From the NCBI RefSeq assembly GCF_003397585.1, contig NZ_QJUV01000001.1:744001-808000 (forward strand): a stretch of DNA of 64,000 nt, given 5' to 3'. This document shows positions 17,245-27,838 of the stretch, one piece after another. Under the pieces are notes generated by a model. The model searched no databases and was not told the DNA's origin. It worked only from the letters and a program-made list of their open reading frames with translations. Position 1 is the stretch's first letter. Each line of letters opens with the position of its first letter. This DNA is from Gardnerella piotii. Lineage in GTDB: Bacteria > Actinomycetota > Actinomycetes > Actinomycetales > Bifidobacteriaceae. The position numbers and the translations under genes were made by a program.

Positions 17245-19710
17245 TTAGTTTTTCTTTAAAACAAATGTTGCAATTCCAGCAATTGCAACAACAAATACAA
17301 CTAATATAGCAATAGCCAATACATGCGTATTATTGGTTGAAGAGGCTGATTTCGCAATATGGCTGTTATTTGTTAGTGCGTCCTTCTTTTTGTTTACGCT
17401 TTTACTTGAATCATTATCTTTAGAGTTGTTTTCTTTAGAATCATTGCTTTGCAAATCTTTGTAATCAGCGTTATTGCTGATTGAGTTGCTGCTTTGTTCG
17501 GTTTGATTCTTATTTGTTGCAGTTTTGTTGGCGATTTCTGCTTTGTAAGAAGTATCTTGATTTTCTTGTTGCGATTTAGCAGATTCTGCAGTTTTAGGTT
17601 CTACAACCTTTTGTTGTTCTGCAGTATATGTCTTCGCATCAACACTGGTTTGATTATAACTACTATAATTGTAATCATCTTTATTAAAAGGAATGAATAA
17701 TAATTTGTTCAAACTGTAATCAGAATCAGAATCAGAATCATGGTCCGAAGATTCAGATCTACTAGGCTCAACAACGTTTGAAGTTTCCTTTTGAATGCTT
17801 TTAGTTTTAACAGTCAAATTAAAATCTTTACTTAAATCAAGATTGCTTAAATCTGTATTAAAAGCAGAGTTCCCATTATTCCAATCTGTAATCACTTCGT
17901 CTTTTAAGCCTAGAATCGTAGATAAAGTTGCGTTTGCTTTTTCTATGCCTAGATTTCGGAAGTCAGTTATTTTATTATTTGAATCTTTACAATTAACAAT
18001 TGCATCAACAAAATTATGTTTTCCATTCGTATTAACTAAGCAATTAATATTAGCATCGCCGTGCTTTATTGCAGCCATAAAGTATCCGCGTAAGAATCTT
18101 CTAGAGCCGCTTTCTTTGCTTTGTTTTGCGTTATTTTCTATTAAATCTTTTGCACTATTTGAGAATCCACCTTCTTTAATAAGAAGATTTCCATCTTGTG
18201 CGCTTGCTTCTTTCCAAATGTCATTAAGTGCCGAAAGATTTGTTTGCTTAAGATCCACTCCAGATGGAATAGTAATATCATCGATTTTGCTGCCGCCAAA
18301 CATGTTTTTAACACCTTGGTTTAATGAACCAGTTTGAATATTAAGAGCCTGCGTTAAATCCCACTTAGAAATATCTAGCGAAGTTACAGAAGAGTTTGCA
18401 AACATATCGTTCATATCTGTTGCGCTAGAAGTGTTCCATTTTTCGATTCCTGGTATTTGCGTTAAATTAGTAGTATTTGAAAATGCTTTTCCCATATTCC
18501 AAATATTTTTTGTATCCCAATTTTCTAAGCCAGTTATCTTTTTAACGCCACTGTTTTCAAAAAGGCCGATAATGTTTGAAACATAAGAAGTTTTCCATTT
18601 TCCAAGATTAGCTTCTTTAAGTGAGGTTGTTCCAGTAAACATTCTGCCAATGTCGTTAGTATTGCTAATATCCCAATTTTCAAGCGCTTTAATATCTTCT
18701 AGCTTGTTTGCGTTCATAAACATTCTTCCCATTGAAGAAAGATTTTCGTTTGTAAACACTTCTAGGCCTTCGGTAGTTGTTAATCCGCTTTCTGCAAACA
18801 TTCCAGTTGCTTCATCGCAGTAGTGGTTGTCCCAAGTAATTCCCTTAACGTTTGAAAGATTCTTTGCTTGGTAGAACATATTGCTCATATGATGAACATT
18901 GCGAGTTTTAAAGTTTCTAATGCCGTCTGCAGATTCAATTGCGCCGCCTTCAAACATGCTAGTCATGTCTGTAACGTTGCTAGTGTTCCACTTTTCGTCT
19001 AATCCGTGAACTGTGCGCAAATTTTTTGTGTTTCTAAACATTAGTTGCATGTTGTCAACGTGGCTAACATCCCAGTTAGATATTGGATTTATGCTGCTTA
19101 TTCCGCTATCTTCAAACAGGCTGCTCATATCTGTTACGCGGCTTGTATCCCAGTCTTTAGTGCCATTAATGTTTTTTAACTTAGGTGTTGAAGAAAACAT
19201 TCCAGACATATCTTCTACATTAGAAGTGTCAAATAAATTCAAATTGTTTATTGTTTCTAGATTTGCAAAGTTTGAAAACAGTTTGCTAGCACCGTTTCCT
19301 AGTTGGATTTTTCCAGCATTTTCAGTTTGATCGCCTGATTGAACAATATTTATGACTTTGACTTTAGATGTATCAAAATTTACGCCATCTTGGTTGTTTT
19401 TATTAGATGAAATTATTTTTTCAATTGAGTTAGATGCAAAATCTGTCCTGCTAATTTTTGATATTTCAAGAGTATTGGTGGATTCGTCAAACTTCCACTT
19501 TAGCCCAGTAGGAGTTGGGTCAAAGAATCCCTTATATTTTGCTTCATGCCAAGTGTTTAGTGCGTTTTCTTTGTTTTTTGGATTAGATGCAACAGATTTG
19601 TTATACTGCGTTAGCCCAGTGTTTAATTTTTCGCGAGCAATGGCTTGAGTTGGTATTAGTGAGAAAATTATTACTAAAGATAAGCAAGATGCGAATATAT
19701 TTTTTCTCAT
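17245..19710 (-). CDS. BspA-like (DUF285 repeat) surface protein
   Basis: An 821-residue exported protein. Residues 1-25 form a signal peptide ending in TQAIA. From about residue 120 to 500 there are roughly twelve 24-26 residue repeats around the core W(D/N)TS-V-DM--MF, for example WDTSRVTDMSSLF and WNTSNVTDMTSMF, the hallmark of the BspA/DUF285 leucine-rich-like family. Residues about 640-785 are Ser, Asn, Asp and Lys rich and presumably span the cell wall. A single membrane segment (HVLAIAILVVFVVAIAG) and KKN end the protein; there is no LPXTG motif. Family members are often adhesins; an adhesive role here is inferred. It is alone on its strand. Confidence 0.85.
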   Translation of the reverse strand: MRKNIFASCLSLVIIFSLIPTQAIAREKLNTGLTQYNKSVASNPKNKENALNTWHEAKYKGFFDPTPTGLKWKFDESTNTLEISKISRTDFASNSIEKIISSNKNNQDGVNFDTSKVKVINIVQSGDQTENAGKIQLGNGASKLFSNFANLETINNLNLFDTSNVEDMSGMFSSTPKLKNINGTKDWDTSRVTDMSSLFEDSGISSINPISNWDVSHVDNMQLMFRNTKNLRTVHGLDEKWNTSNVTDMTSMFEGGAIESADGIRNFKTRNVHHMSNMFYQAKNLSNVKGITWDNHYCDEATGMFAESGLTTTEGLEVFTNENLSSMGRMFMNANKLEDIKALENWDISNTNDIGRMFTGTTSLKEANLGKWKTSYVSNIIGLFENSGVKKITGLENWDTKNIWNMGKAFSNTTNLTQIPGIEKWNTSSATDMNDMFANSSVTSLDISKWDLTQALNIQTGSLNQGVKNMFGGSKIDDITIPSGVDLKQTNLSALNDIWKEASAQDGNLLIKEGGFSNSAKDLIENNAKQSKESGSRRFLRGYFMAAIKHGDANINCLVNTNGKHNFVDAIVNCKDSNNKITDFRNLGIEKANATLSTILGLKDEVITDWNNGNSAFNTDLSNLDLSKDFNLTVKTKSIQKETSNVVEPSRSESSDHDSDSDSDYSLNKLLFIPFNKDDYNYSSYNQTSVDAKTYTAEQQKVVEPKTAESAKSQQENQDTSYKAEIANKTATNKNQTEQSSNSISNNADYKDLQSNDSKENNSKDNDSSKSVNKKKDALTNNSHIAKSASSTNNTHVLAIAILVVFVVAIAGIATFVLKKN

Positions 19711-19906
19711 GGTTTCTCTTCTCTGTTAAATCATGCGTATGTTCGTTCTTGTTAGAACATGTTAAATATATCAGTCTTTATGAATAAAGTAAAGATAATA
19801 TGTTAGTTTATGTTCTTTTTTTGTAAAAATAATTATAAATTAGTGTTTTATAATGATGCTTTTATATGTGAGTAAAAATATCAAAAGATTGTATTAATCT
19901 CATAAT

Positions 19907-20860
19907 ATGGAAAACAGCAATAATAAGTACCAAGAATCAGAAGATTTGGATGATATCGCTTCCTTTAATAATCAAGATGCCTACGAGCCAGAAAACATTT
20001 TTGGCTCCTCTAATAATGATTCAAACAACTCTTTATTAAGTGATAAAAAAGCTATTGCTGTTATTGTTTGTGCATCTCTTATATCAATCGGAGTTGTTGC
20101 CGTATTATGGTTTGTATTATTTGCTAATAACTCTAAGCCTAGTCTAAAAGCGAATGAGCCTTCTAAAAATTGCGTTCAATTGCGCAAAAAAGTAATCAAT
20201 GCTAAAGAAGAGCTTAAAAAAATTGTATCAAGTCAAGATGTTAAAGATGCTTCTAGCATAAAAGCTGCTGATTTTGATGAAGATTTTGATGCTGCTAAAG
20301 ACGCAGCGGACGATTTTGAAACTTCTTTAAGCTACGCTAATGATGACTTAAACGATGATATTCCATCATGCCCACTTGGCGCGGATTCTTACGATTCTAC
20401 AACAGTTGAAAATAAGCTTTCAGACAAATTGGATTCTTTGCACAAAGATGCTAATTCTGTTAAAACGCATGCAAAGAATTTACTAAAAACTAGCAGAACT
20501 GCTTTTGGCGATCAATTGTTAAATCTTGTTAAAAAAGCTAGAGAGCTTGTAGAAAAAGCTAAAAATTTGCCTATTTTAGCTGATGCTTCTAAAAGCATAG
20601 AAAATGCTATTAATGATGCAGGGAATGCTCTTGCTAAAAGCAGCAATAATTATACAGAGTTAAAGCAGGCTTATCAAAAAATAAAAGCTGTTATAAGTCA
20701 GTATGAAGATAGAATTAAAAAAGTGAGCGATAGATTTTTAAGCAGAGATGGCAATGGGTATCCTTTTGATGCTCCGCATCCTAAGGATGATCAAGGTGGC
20801 TATATTCCAATGGGTCGTAGTCAAAACTCAGACTCGTCGGAGCAAGACGATCAACAGTAA
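19907..20860 (+). CDS. Single-pass membrane protein with extracellular helical domain, unknown function
   Basis: I do not recognise a named family. The 317 residues comprise an acidic, Asn/Ser-rich cytoplasmic N terminus (1-47), one membrane helix at about 49-73, then a long Lys/Asp/Ala-rich region with heptad-like helices (about 85-275) and a polar tail ending in SDSSEQDDQQ. Two cysteines outside the membrane (in SKNCVQLRK and IPSCPLGAD) could form a disulfide. It is divergent from the BspA-like gene across 196 bases, with which it may share regulation. Topology is predicted by hydrophobicity; a cell-surface role is an inference. Confidence 0.7.
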   Translation: MENSNNKYQESEDLDDIASFNNQDAYEPENIFGSSNNDSNNSLLSDKKAIAVIVCASLISIGVVAVLWFVLFANNSKPSLKANEPSKNCVQLRKKVINAKEELKKIVSSQDVKDASSIKAADFDEDFDAAKDAADDFETSLSYANDDLNDDIPSCPLGADSYDSTTVENKLSDKLDSLHKDANSVKTHAKNLLKTSRTAFGDQLLNLVKKARELVEKAKNLPILADASKSIENAINDAGNALAKSSNNYTELKQAYQKIKAVISQYEDRIKKVSDRFLSRDGNGYPFDAPHPKDDQGGYIPMGRSQNSDSSEQDDQQ

Positions 20861-20921
20861 CGAATAATTGCGTTAAATGCGGTTGTTATTTTAGTTGTTA
20901 TTTTAATTAGTTGACGCTTTG

Positions 20922-20930
20922 TGGCATAAT
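20922..20930 (+). promoter_or_regulatory. Extended -10 promoter before efp
   Basis: TGGCATAAT (TGN plus CATAAT) lies 63 bases before the efp GTG. A short 6-bp hairpin (AGCTGC/GCAGCT, 20949-20967) follows in the leader. There is no well-placed -35 box. The assignment is by consensus and position only. Confidence 0.35.
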
Positions 20931-20993
20931 AAGCAAGGTTTATTTCTTAGCTGCACGCATTGCAGCTTTATTAGCGAAAGAAACGGATAACTC

Positions 20994-21557
20994 GTGGCAC
21001 AGACTACCAATGATATTAAAAATGGATCGGTTTTGAACCTTGAAGGTCAGCTTTGGACTGTTGTTAAGTTCCAGCACGTAAAGCCAGGCAAAGGTCCTGC
21101 TTTCGTTCGTACCACCATTAAGAACGTGCTCTCGGGCAAGATTGTCGATAAGACTTTTAACGCCGGCATGAAGATGGAGTTCGAGACCGTTGATAACCGT
21201 ACTTTGCAATACTCTTACGAAGACGGCGATAACTTTGTGTTTATGGATATGACAACCTACGACCAGGTGTACATTCCTAAGGATTTGGTTGGAGATCAAA
21301 GCAAGTATCTTCTTGAAGGAACTGATTGCATTGTTAGCTTCCATGATGGAACTCCTTTGAGTGTAGAGCTTCCAGCGTCTGTAATTTTGACGATTACTCA
21401 CACTGAGCCAGGCTTGCAAGGCAACCGTTCTAATGCTGGCACTAAGCCTGCAACAGTTGAAACTGGTGCCGAAATTCAGGTTCCACTCTTTGTTGGCGAA
21501 GGCGAAAAGGTTAAGGTCGATACTCGTGACGGCTCTTACCTTGGTCGCGAAAACTAG
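20994..21557 (+). CDS. efp: Elongation factor P
   Basis: EF-P binds between the P and E sites of the ribosome and relieves stalling at polyproline. Three beta domains are present over 187 residues. The tip loop reads [11 protein letters not shown], so the lysine sits in the PGKGP palindrome described for actinobacterial EF-P, which works without lysine modification. Domain III ends with [11 protein letters not shown]. The GTG start has GCGAAAG-type upstream sequence rather than a strong AGGAGG. Codon use is more biased than in neighbours, in line with high expression. It is followed by nusB after 26 bases. Confidence 0.95.
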   Translation: MAQTTNDIKNGSVLNLEGQLWTVVKFQHVKPGKGPAFVRTTIKNVLSGKIVDKTFNAGMKMEFETVDNRTLQYSYEDGDNFVFMDMTTYDQVYIPKDLVGDQSKYLLEGTDCIVSFHDGTPLSVELPASVILTITHTEPGLQGNRSNAGTKPATVETGAEIQVPLFVGEGEKVKVDTRDGSYLGREN

Positions 21558-21583
21558 TAAAAACTTATAAAAAGGACGCTAAT

Positions 21584-22081
21584 ATGGCACGCTCCACTGC
21601 TCGAAAGAGGGCATTGAACACTCTTTATGAGGCAGACGAGAAAAGTCAGAATATTCTTTCTTTACTCGACGAACGTTTGAAAGAGCCAGGCGCGCAAACT
21701 CCTCTTCCGGATTATGCTGTTGATATTATTCGCGGAGTAGGAGAGCGCAGAAATAGGATTGATAAAACCTTAAATCGCTATTCAACAGGCTGGAAAGTTG
21801 GAAGAATGGCGGTTATTGATCGCAATATTTTGCGCATTGCTGTTTGGGAGATTCTTCTAAACGACGAAGTGCCAGATAAAGTTGCGATTGATGAGGCAAT
21901 TGCTCTTTCTAAAACATATAGTGACGATGAAGCAATCACCTTTATTCATGGTCTTTTAAGCGCAATTGTTTCCGACAAAGACGCTTGCTTGGCTAAGTTT
22001 AATGGTGAATCTGGTGAATCTGACGAGTCTAGCGAAGCTGGTGAATCGCAAGAATCGCAAGAATTGAAAGAAAACGATTAG
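21584..22081 (+). CDS. nusB: Transcription antitermination factor NusB
   Basis: NusB joins NusE (S10) at boxA in rRNA operons to prevent early termination. The all-helical core covers residues 1-140: ARSTARKRALNTLYEAD at the start, WKVGRMAVIDRNILRIAVWE in the middle and AIDEAIALSKTYSDDEA towards the end. The C-terminal 25 residues form a low-complexity acidic tail of repeated GES/SQE units that is not part of the fold. The efp-nusB pairing is common. AAAAGGACG precedes the ATG, and a terminator follows at 22158. Confidence 0.93.
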   Translation: MARSTARKRALNTLYEADEKSQNILSLLDERLKEPGAQTPLPDYAVDIIRGVGERRNRIDKTLNRYSTGWKVGRMAVIDRNILRIAVWEILLNDEVPDKVAIDEAIALSKTYSDDEAITFIHGLLSAIVSDKDACLAKFNGESGESDESSEAGESQESQELKEND

Positions 22082-22157
22082 TCTTTTGTAAAGTCAGATT
22101 TAGATTCAGATTCTAGTTTTGCAAAATAGTCTTTTGTAAAATAGTCGTAAAACATGT

Positions 22158-22196
22158 AAATCCGCTTGCTTGTAAAAGTAGGCGGATTTTTGTTTT
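22158..22196 (+). terminator. Rho-independent terminator after nusB
   Basis: An 8-bp stem, AAATCCGC/GCGGATTT, with a 16-base loop is followed by TTTTGTTTT. It closes the efp-nusB unit, so carA must have its own promoter in 22197-22273. Confidence 0.8.
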
Positions 22197-22273
22197 GTAA
22201 TACATCGGCGCGTCGCCGTCCGCCAATATGAGTAAACTTGCCACGAATAACCTAAAGCCATAAGGGGGTTAAG

Positions 22274-23488
22274 GTGGGCTATAACGACACCTTCGCCGGA
22301 TTCGGCACTGATGATGCAGTATTAGTATTGGAAGACGGGCAAGTTTACGTTGGTAAACCATTTGGCGCAAAAGGTTCTACACGCGCTGAAATCGTGTTCT
22401 CTACAGGAATGACTGGTTACCAAGAAACACTCACTGATCCAAGTTATGATCAACAAATAGTTGTTCAAACGTTCCCACACATAGGAAACACGGGAATAAA
22501 CGGCGAAGACCCAGAGTCGTCAAAAATATGGGTTGCAGGATACGTTGTAAAAGCTCCAAGTCCAAATGTTAGCAATTGGAGAGCTACTGGTTCCTTGGAA
22601 GATGATTTAGAAAAACAAGGTATTGTAGGAATCAGTGGTATTGATACAAGAATGCTGGTACGACATTTACGCTCAGTTGGCGTTATGCGTGCCGGCATTT
22701 TTTCTAATGATGCTCTTATAGACAAAACTACTGGAGCAATTCGCACAGTTGCATCTTTTGTAAATGAGATTAAAGAAACTCCTCAAATGCAAGGCCTGCG
22801 ACTAACAGACGAAGTTAGTACGCAAGAAGCTTATACGATTGAGCCTTGCGGAGATTATGAGGGCAAAGAGCCGCTTTACACTGTTGTAGCTGTTGACTTT
22901 GGCATAAAAGCCATGACTCCTCACCGTTTGGCACAGCGTGGATGCCGTGTACACGTTGTAAGTTCCTCAATAAGCTTTGAGTCACTTCAAGCGCTTAACG
23001 CAGATGGCGTGTTCTTCTCGAATGGTCCTGGAGACCCTGCTCAAGCAAATCGCGAAGTGGAATTATTGCGTAATGTGTTAGACGCAGGATACCCATTCTT
23101 TGGAATATGCTTTGGAAATCAATTGCTTGGTCGCGCGCTTGGCTTTGGAACGTACAAGCTTAAGTTTGGTCACCGTGGCATAAATCAGCCTGTAAAAGAC
23201 GTGACTACTGGAAAAGTGGAAGTTACGGCTCATAATCACGGATTTGCTGTAGATGCTCCTATTGGCCAGACTGTTCAGTCCCCTTACGAAAATGGCCATT
23301 TTGGTCGCGTAATAGTGTCTCATGTAGATCTTAACGACAATGTTGTAGAAGGCTTGCAATGCCTTGATATTCCAGCTTTTTCTGTGCAATATCACCCAGA
23401 AGCAGCCGCAGGGCCTCACGACGCATCATACTTGTTTGATCGCTTTGTAGAACTTATGCAAAATCACAAGAATAAAAGCGAAAAATAG
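22274..23488 (+). CDS. carA: Carbamoyl-phosphate synthase small subunit CarA
   Basis: CarA hydrolyses glutamine and delivers ammonia to CarB. The N-terminal domain has the block ALVLEDG-like [16 protein letters not shown] and [19 protein letters not shown]. The class I amidotransferase domain holds the nucleophile in [12 protein letters not shown] (about residue 279) and the histidine and glutamate in YHPEA (about residue 376). It has 404 residues. The GTG start is preceded by AAGGGGG. It begins a carA-carB-pyrF-like-gmk run typical of Actinobacteria, away from the main pyr cluster. Confidence 0.96.
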   Translation: MGYNDTFAGFGTDDAVLVLEDGQVYVGKPFGAKGSTRAEIVFSTGMTGYQETLTDPSYDQQIVVQTFPHIGNTGINGEDPESSKIWVAGYVVKAPSPNVSNWRATGSLEDDLEKQGIVGISGIDTRMLVRHLRSVGVMRAGIFSNDALIDKTTGAIRTVASFVNEIKETPQMQGLRLTDEVSTQEAYTIEPCGDYEGKEPLYTVVAVDFGIKAMTPHRLAQRGCRVHVVSSSISFESLQALNADGVFFSNGPGDPAQANREVELLRNVLDAGYPFFGICFGNQLLGRALGFGTYKLKFGHRGINQPVKDVTTGKVEVTAHNHGFAVDAPIGQTVQSPYENGHFGRVIVSHVDLNDNVVEGLQCLDIPAFSVQYHPEAAAGPHDASYLFDRFVELMQNHKNKSEK

Positions 23489-23517
23489 TAGGTATAAAGA
23501 GATAAAAGGAATTTATA

Positions 23518-26500
23518 ATGCCAAAACGCGATGATATTAAGTCTGTAATGGTGATTGGTTCTGGCCCAATCGTAATTGGTCAGGCTGCAGAATTCGACTA
23601 CTCTGGAACGCAAGCTTGCCGAGTGCTTCACGAAGAAGGAATCCGCGTAATCCTTGTAAACTCTAATCCTGCTACGATTATGACGGATCCAGAGCTTGCA
23701 GATGCAACATACATTGAGCCAATAGACACGGCGATTTTGGAGCGCATTATTTCTAAAGAGAAGCCAGACGCGCTTCTTCCAACGCTCGGCGGCCAAACTG
23801 CTCTTAATGCCGCAATGGACTTGGGGCGTGCAGGAATCTTAAAAAAGTACAATGTGGAGCTTATTGGCGCATCTTTGGAAGCAATCGACCGCGGCGAAGA
23901 TCGTGAGCTTTTTAAGAAAGTCGTAGAAAAAGCTGGAGCAGAAAGCGCAAAATCCTTTATTGCTCACTCAATCGAAGAAGTAGACAAAATTGTTGAAACG
24001 CTTGGATACCCAGTAGTGGTACGCCCAAGCTTTACAATGGGCGGCTTAGGCTCTGGAATTGCTCATAATCAAGAAGAATTACACCGCATTGCTGGAGCTG
24101 GCATCCACTATTCTCCAACAGACGAAGTGCTTATTGAAGAAGGCATTGAAGGCTGGAAGGAATTTGAGCTGGAGCTTATGCGAGACTCAAAAGACAACGT
24201 TGTTGTTGTGTGCCCAATCGAAAACGTTGACCCTGTGGGTGTTCACACGGGAGACTCGATTACAGTTGCTCCATGCTTTACGCTAACAGATCGCGAATAT
24301 CAAAAGATGCGCGATATTGGCATTGCGATTATTCGAGGCGTAGGCGTTGATACAGGCGGTTGCAATATTCAATTCGCAATCAACCCTAAGACTGGTCGCA
24401 TAATCGTAATCGAAATGAATCCGCGAGTTTCGCGTTCTTCTGCGCTCGCATCTAAAGCAACAGGATTCCCAATCGCAAAAATCGCTACAAAACTTGCGCT
24501 CGGCTACACTTTGGACGAAATCCAAAATGATATTACGCGTTCGACTCCTGCAAGCTTTGAGCCAACGATTGACTATGTTGTAACTAAGATTCCGCGCTTT
24601 GCGTTTGAAAAGTTCCCTGGAGCAGATACTACGCTTACTACTTCTATGAAGTCTGTTGGCGAAGCAATGGCTTTGGCTGGAAACTTCCAGGAGTCTCTTG
24701 GAAAAGCAATGCGCTCAATCGATAAGCGCCACGCATGCTTTAACTGGGACGGCGAGCGCCCAAGCAAAGAAGAAGTTAATAGACTTCTTGAAGAAATGCA
24801 CACGCCAACAGAGCACCGCTACTTGCAAATTCAGCGCGCGCTTTGGGGTGGAGCAACTCCAGAGCAGATTTTTGACGCAACAAAAATCGACCCATGGTTT
24901 GTTGAGCAGCTTTCGCTAATTAACAAAACAGCGCTAGAGGTTCGTGAAGCAGAAAACTTGACGCCAAAAGTGTTAAAGAGCGCTAAGCTTGCTGGCCTTT
25001 CGGATGTTCAAATTGCGCATTTGCGTAATCTTGGAGACGAAGGCGAAAACATGGTTCGAGAGCTTCGCTGGGCGTATGGATTGCATCCTGTTTACAAAAC
25101 GGTTGACACTTGTGCTGCCGAGTTTGACGCTGTAACGCCTTACTACTATTCTTGCTACGCTCAAGAAAGCGAGCTTAAGCCGCGCAATCGCGAAGCCGTG
25201 ATCATTCTTGGATCTGGTCCTAATAGAATCGGCCAGGGTATTGAGTTTGACTACACTTGCGTTCATGCTGTGCAAGAGCTGGGTAAGGATTACGACACAA
25301 TCATGGTCAATTGCAATCCTGAAACAGTTTCTACAGACTACGATATGTCGGATCGCCTATACTTTGAGCCTCTTACTTTCGAAGATGTGCTTGAGATTTA
25401 TCAAGCAGAAAAGAAGCTTGGCCCAGTTAAAGGCGTGATTGTGCAACTTGGCGGCCAAACTCCGCTTTCACTTGCGGCTCGTCTTAAAGCTGCAGGCGTT
25501 CCAATTTTGGGTACTACGCCTGAGGCCATTGATTTGGCGGAAAATCGAGAGCTTTTTGGAGAGGTTCTTCGCCAAGAAGGCATGAATGCTCCGCGCTACG
25601 GCACTGCTTTAAGCCTCGAAGAAGCTAAAGATGCTGCTCACGCAATCGGATACCCGGTTCTTGTGCGACCAAGCTACGTGCTTGGCGGTCGTGGCATGGA
25701 AATCGTGTACGACGATGCTCAGCTTGCAAAATACGTGGATCGCGCTTTGCAAGAAGCTAGAGCAGACACTGTTGTTTCTGGCCGCTTACCTTCGCCGCTT
25801 TTGATTGATAAGTTCTTGCAAGACGCTATTGAGATTGACGTTGATGCACTTTACGACGGCAATGAGCTTTATATTGGCGGAATTATGGAGCATGTTGAAG
25901 AGGCTGGTGTGCACTCTGGCGATGCTGCTTGCACTCTTCCTCCAAGCACACTTTCCGACGATCAAATTCGCCGCCTTCGCGAGGGCACGCTTTCGATTGC
26001 TCGCGGATGCTCGGTTCGTGGTCTTATTAACGTTCAATACGCTTTTATGGCAAACACTTTGTACGTAATTGAGGCAAATCCTAGAGCGTCTAGAACTGTT
26101 CCGTTTGCTTCTAAAGCTACTGGTGTTGCTCTTGCTAAAGCTGCTGCTCGAATTATGTCTGGAGAAACAATCGAACAGCAGCGAAAGCGTGGTCTTCTTC
26201 TTCCAAAGGGAGATGGTGGAGATATTCACCCAGGCCAGCAGGTTGCTATTAAGGCTTCCGTCTTGCCTTTTAAGCGTTTCCGCACTCCTGTTGGTCGTAC
26301 AGTTGATATTTTGCTTGGTCCAGAAATGCGCTCTACTGGAGAAGTTATGGGCTTTGACCGCGACTTCCCACATGCTTTTGCTAAGAGTCAGCTTGCAGCA
26401 TACAAGGGCGGTTTGCCTACAAGTGGCAACGTGTTTGTGTCTGTAAGCGATGCAGATAAACGCCAATTGCCTCTTCTTGCAGTGCGCTTAGTAGAACTTG

Positions 26501-26913
26501 GATTTACGATTTGGGCTACAGAAGGTACGGCATCTGTTCTTAGACGTTACGGCATTGATTCAGTTATTGTTGACAAGCTCTCAAGCCAAGGCGACACGGC
26601 GAAGGATGTGCGAAATGACGTGCCTTCGCGCGAAAGAATCGGCAAAAACGTGGTTGAGCTGATTGAAAATGGTAAGATTGATATGGTGTTGAACACGCCG
26701 AATTCAAGAGGGTCGCGTACGGATGGTTATGCTATTCGTGCAGCTGCTGTTGCAGCAGACCTTCCGCAATTCACTACAATTACGGAGTTTGCACCAGTTC
26801 TTATGGCTATAGAAGCCGTTAAGAACAACGATTACCAAGTGATGAGCATTCAGGAGCATGCAAAGCAACTGTTTGCAATCGAGAAGGCAGAAAACGAAGA
26901 AAGTCGGGCTTAA
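23518..26913 (+). CDS. carB: Carbamoyl-phosphate synthase large subunit CarB
   Basis: CarB makes carbamoyl phosphate from bicarbonate, ammonia and two ATP. Two homologous ATP-grasp halves are clear. The first has [19 protein letters not shown] and [14 protein letters not shown]; the second has [19 protein letters not shown] and [14 protein letters not shown]. The C-terminal domain (about 970-1131) contains the allosteric MGS-like fold with [15 protein letters not shown]. At 1131 residues it is slightly longer than the E. coli protein. AAAGGAAT lies before the ATG. Only three bases separate its stop from the next start. Confidence 0.97.
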   Translation: MPKRDDIKSVMVIGSGPIVIGQAAEFDYSGTQACRVLHEEGIRVILVNSNPATIMTDPELADATYIEPIDTAILERIISKEKPDALLPTLGGQTALNAAMDLGRAGILKKYNVELIGASLEAIDRGEDRELFKKVVEKAGAESAKSFIAHSIEEVDKIVETLGYPVVVRPSFTMGGLGSGIAHNQEELHRIAGAGIHYSPTDEVLIEEGIEGWKEFELELMRDSKDNVVVVCPIENVDPVGVHTGDSITVAPCFTLTDREYQKMRDIGIAIIRGVGVDTGGCNIQFAINPKTGRIIVIEMNPRVSRSSALASKATGFPIAKIATKLALGYTLDEIQNDITRSTPASFEPTIDYVVTKIPRFAFEKFPGADTTLTTSMKSVGEAMALAGNFQESLGKAMRSIDKRHACFNWDGERPSKEEVNRLLEEMHTPTEHRYLQIQRALWGGATPEQIFDATKIDPWFVEQLSLINKTALEVREAENLTPKVLKSAKLAGLSDVQIAHLRNLGDEGENMVRELRWAYGLHPVYKTVDTCAAEFDAVTPYYYSCYAQESELKPRNREAVIILGSGPNRIGQGIEFDYTCVHAVQELGKDYDTIMVNCNPETVSTDYDMSDRLYFEPLTFEDVLEIYQAEKKLGPVKGVIVQLGGQTPLSLAARLKAAGVPILGTTPEAIDLAENRELFGEVLRQEGMNAPRYGTALSLEEAKDAAHAIGYPVLVRPSYVLGGRGMEIVYDDAQLAKYVDRALQEARADTVVSGRLPSPLLIDKFLQDAIEIDVDALYDGNELYIGGIMEHVEEAGVHSGDAACTLPPSTLSDDQIRRLREGTLSIARGCSVRGLINVQYAFMANTLYVIEANPRASRTVPFASKATGVALAKAAARIMSGETIEQQRKRGLLLPKGDGGDIHPGQQVAIKASVLPFKRFRTPVGRTVDILLGPEMRSTGEVMGFDRDFPHAFAKSQLAAYKGGLPTSGNVFVSVSDADKRQLPLLAVRLVELGFTIWATEGTASVLRRYGIDSVIVDKLSSQGDTAKDVRNDVPSRERIGKNVVELIENGKIDMVLNTPNSRGSRTDGYAIRAAAVAADLPQFTTITEFAPVLMAIEAVKNNDYQVMSIQEHAKQLFAIEKAENEESRA

Positions 26914-26916
26914 TAC

Positions 26917-27816
26917 ATGACCGAAAGCATACGAGAGCAGGAATTGCAGGCGCAAAGATCCGATTTTGGATTGCGTCTAAAAAACGCTATGGCAAAATAT
27001 GGGCCATTATGCGTTGGTATAGATCCGCACCGCAAAATGCTGCTTAATTGGGGATACAATATGGATGCTCAAGGAGCAGAATTGTTCTCCATGCGTATGC
27101 TTCAAGCCATGAACGGCAGAGCTGCTGCCGTAAAATTCCAGTCAAGCATGTTCGAGCGCTACGGGTCTAAGGGTTTCGCGGCGCTCGAACGAGTGCTGTA
27201 CGCTGCAAGGCAAATGGATGTAATCACTATTGTTGATTGCGGTCATGGTGGATTGTCTACAACAATCTCCGCTCTTGCAGACGCTTATTTTAAGCCAGAT
27301 GCGCCTCTTCTTACAGATGCAATTACGCTTCTTCCATATTACGGAGCTAGGTCAATGGGTGGGTTGATTAATGAGGCTCTTAATAATGGCAAGGGTGTGT
27401 TTATTGCTTCGCTAACGTCTAATCGCGAAGGCGCTAGTTTGCAAACAGCAATTCGTCAAACTGGTTCATACCGTGGTACAACTGTTGCTCATGGTATTGC
27501 TCAAACTGCTCAAACTTTTAACAACAATACAAAGGGCATGGGTTCTGTTGGCTTAATTGTTGGAGCCACTATTGGAGATTGGATGAATGGCGGTGGAATC
27601 GATTTAACGAGTTTTACTGGCCCTATTCTTTCTCCAGGTTACGGCTGGCAGGGTGCGGAAGCTAACGATTTGAAAACGGTTTTTGCTGGAACTCACGGAA
27701 ATGTTTTAGTAACTGTTTCTAGGTCTATTGCTTCGCATGGTCCAGATATTGGTGCATTATCTAATGCAACTGAACGAATAGCTTGGGATATTCGTCAAGC
27801 TTTAATGGATTCATAA
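26917..27816 (+). CDS. OMP decarboxylase-like protein lacking the catalytic motif
   Basis: It aligns over its full 299 residues with type 2 PyrF: GIDPHRK for the first aspartate, AAVKFQSSMFERYG for the first lysine, LIVGATIGDW, SPGYGWQGAE for the phosphate gripper and TVSRSIAS for the phosphate arginine. The key DxKxxD motif, however, reads D107-C-G-H-G-G112, so the catalytic lysine and second aspartate are both replaced by glycine. It should not decarboxylate OMP. It occupies the carB-gmk slot where Mycobacterium and relatives keep pyrF, while the intact PyrF is in the pyr cluster. The frame is undamaged, so selection probably maintains another role. Confidence 0.85.
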   Translation: MTESIREQELQAQRSDFGLRLKNAMAKYGPLCVGIDPHRKMLLNWGYNMDAQGAELFSMRMLQAMNGRAAAVKFQSSMFERYGSKGFAALERVLYAARQMDVITIVDCGHGGLSTTISALADAYFKPDAPLLTDAITLLPYYGARSMGGLINEALNNGKGVFIASLTSNREGASLQTAIRQTGSYRGTTVAHGIAQTAQTFNNNTKGMGSVGLIVGATIGDWMNGGGIDLTSFTGPILSPGYGWQGAEANDLKTVFAGTHGNVLVTVSRSIASHGPDIGALSNATERIAWDIRQALMDS

Positions 27817-27838
27817 AAATGATTTAAGAGAGTCAAAT

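Noticed and set aside
25786..26466. A 226-codon minus-strand frame inside carB
   Set aside because: It lies wholly inside the conserved second half of CarB and its translation is low in similarity to anything recognisable.
26911..26919. Frameshift joining carB and the PyrF-like gene
   Set aside because: CarB ends at the expected place and the next gene has its own ATG; closeness reflects normal operon packing.
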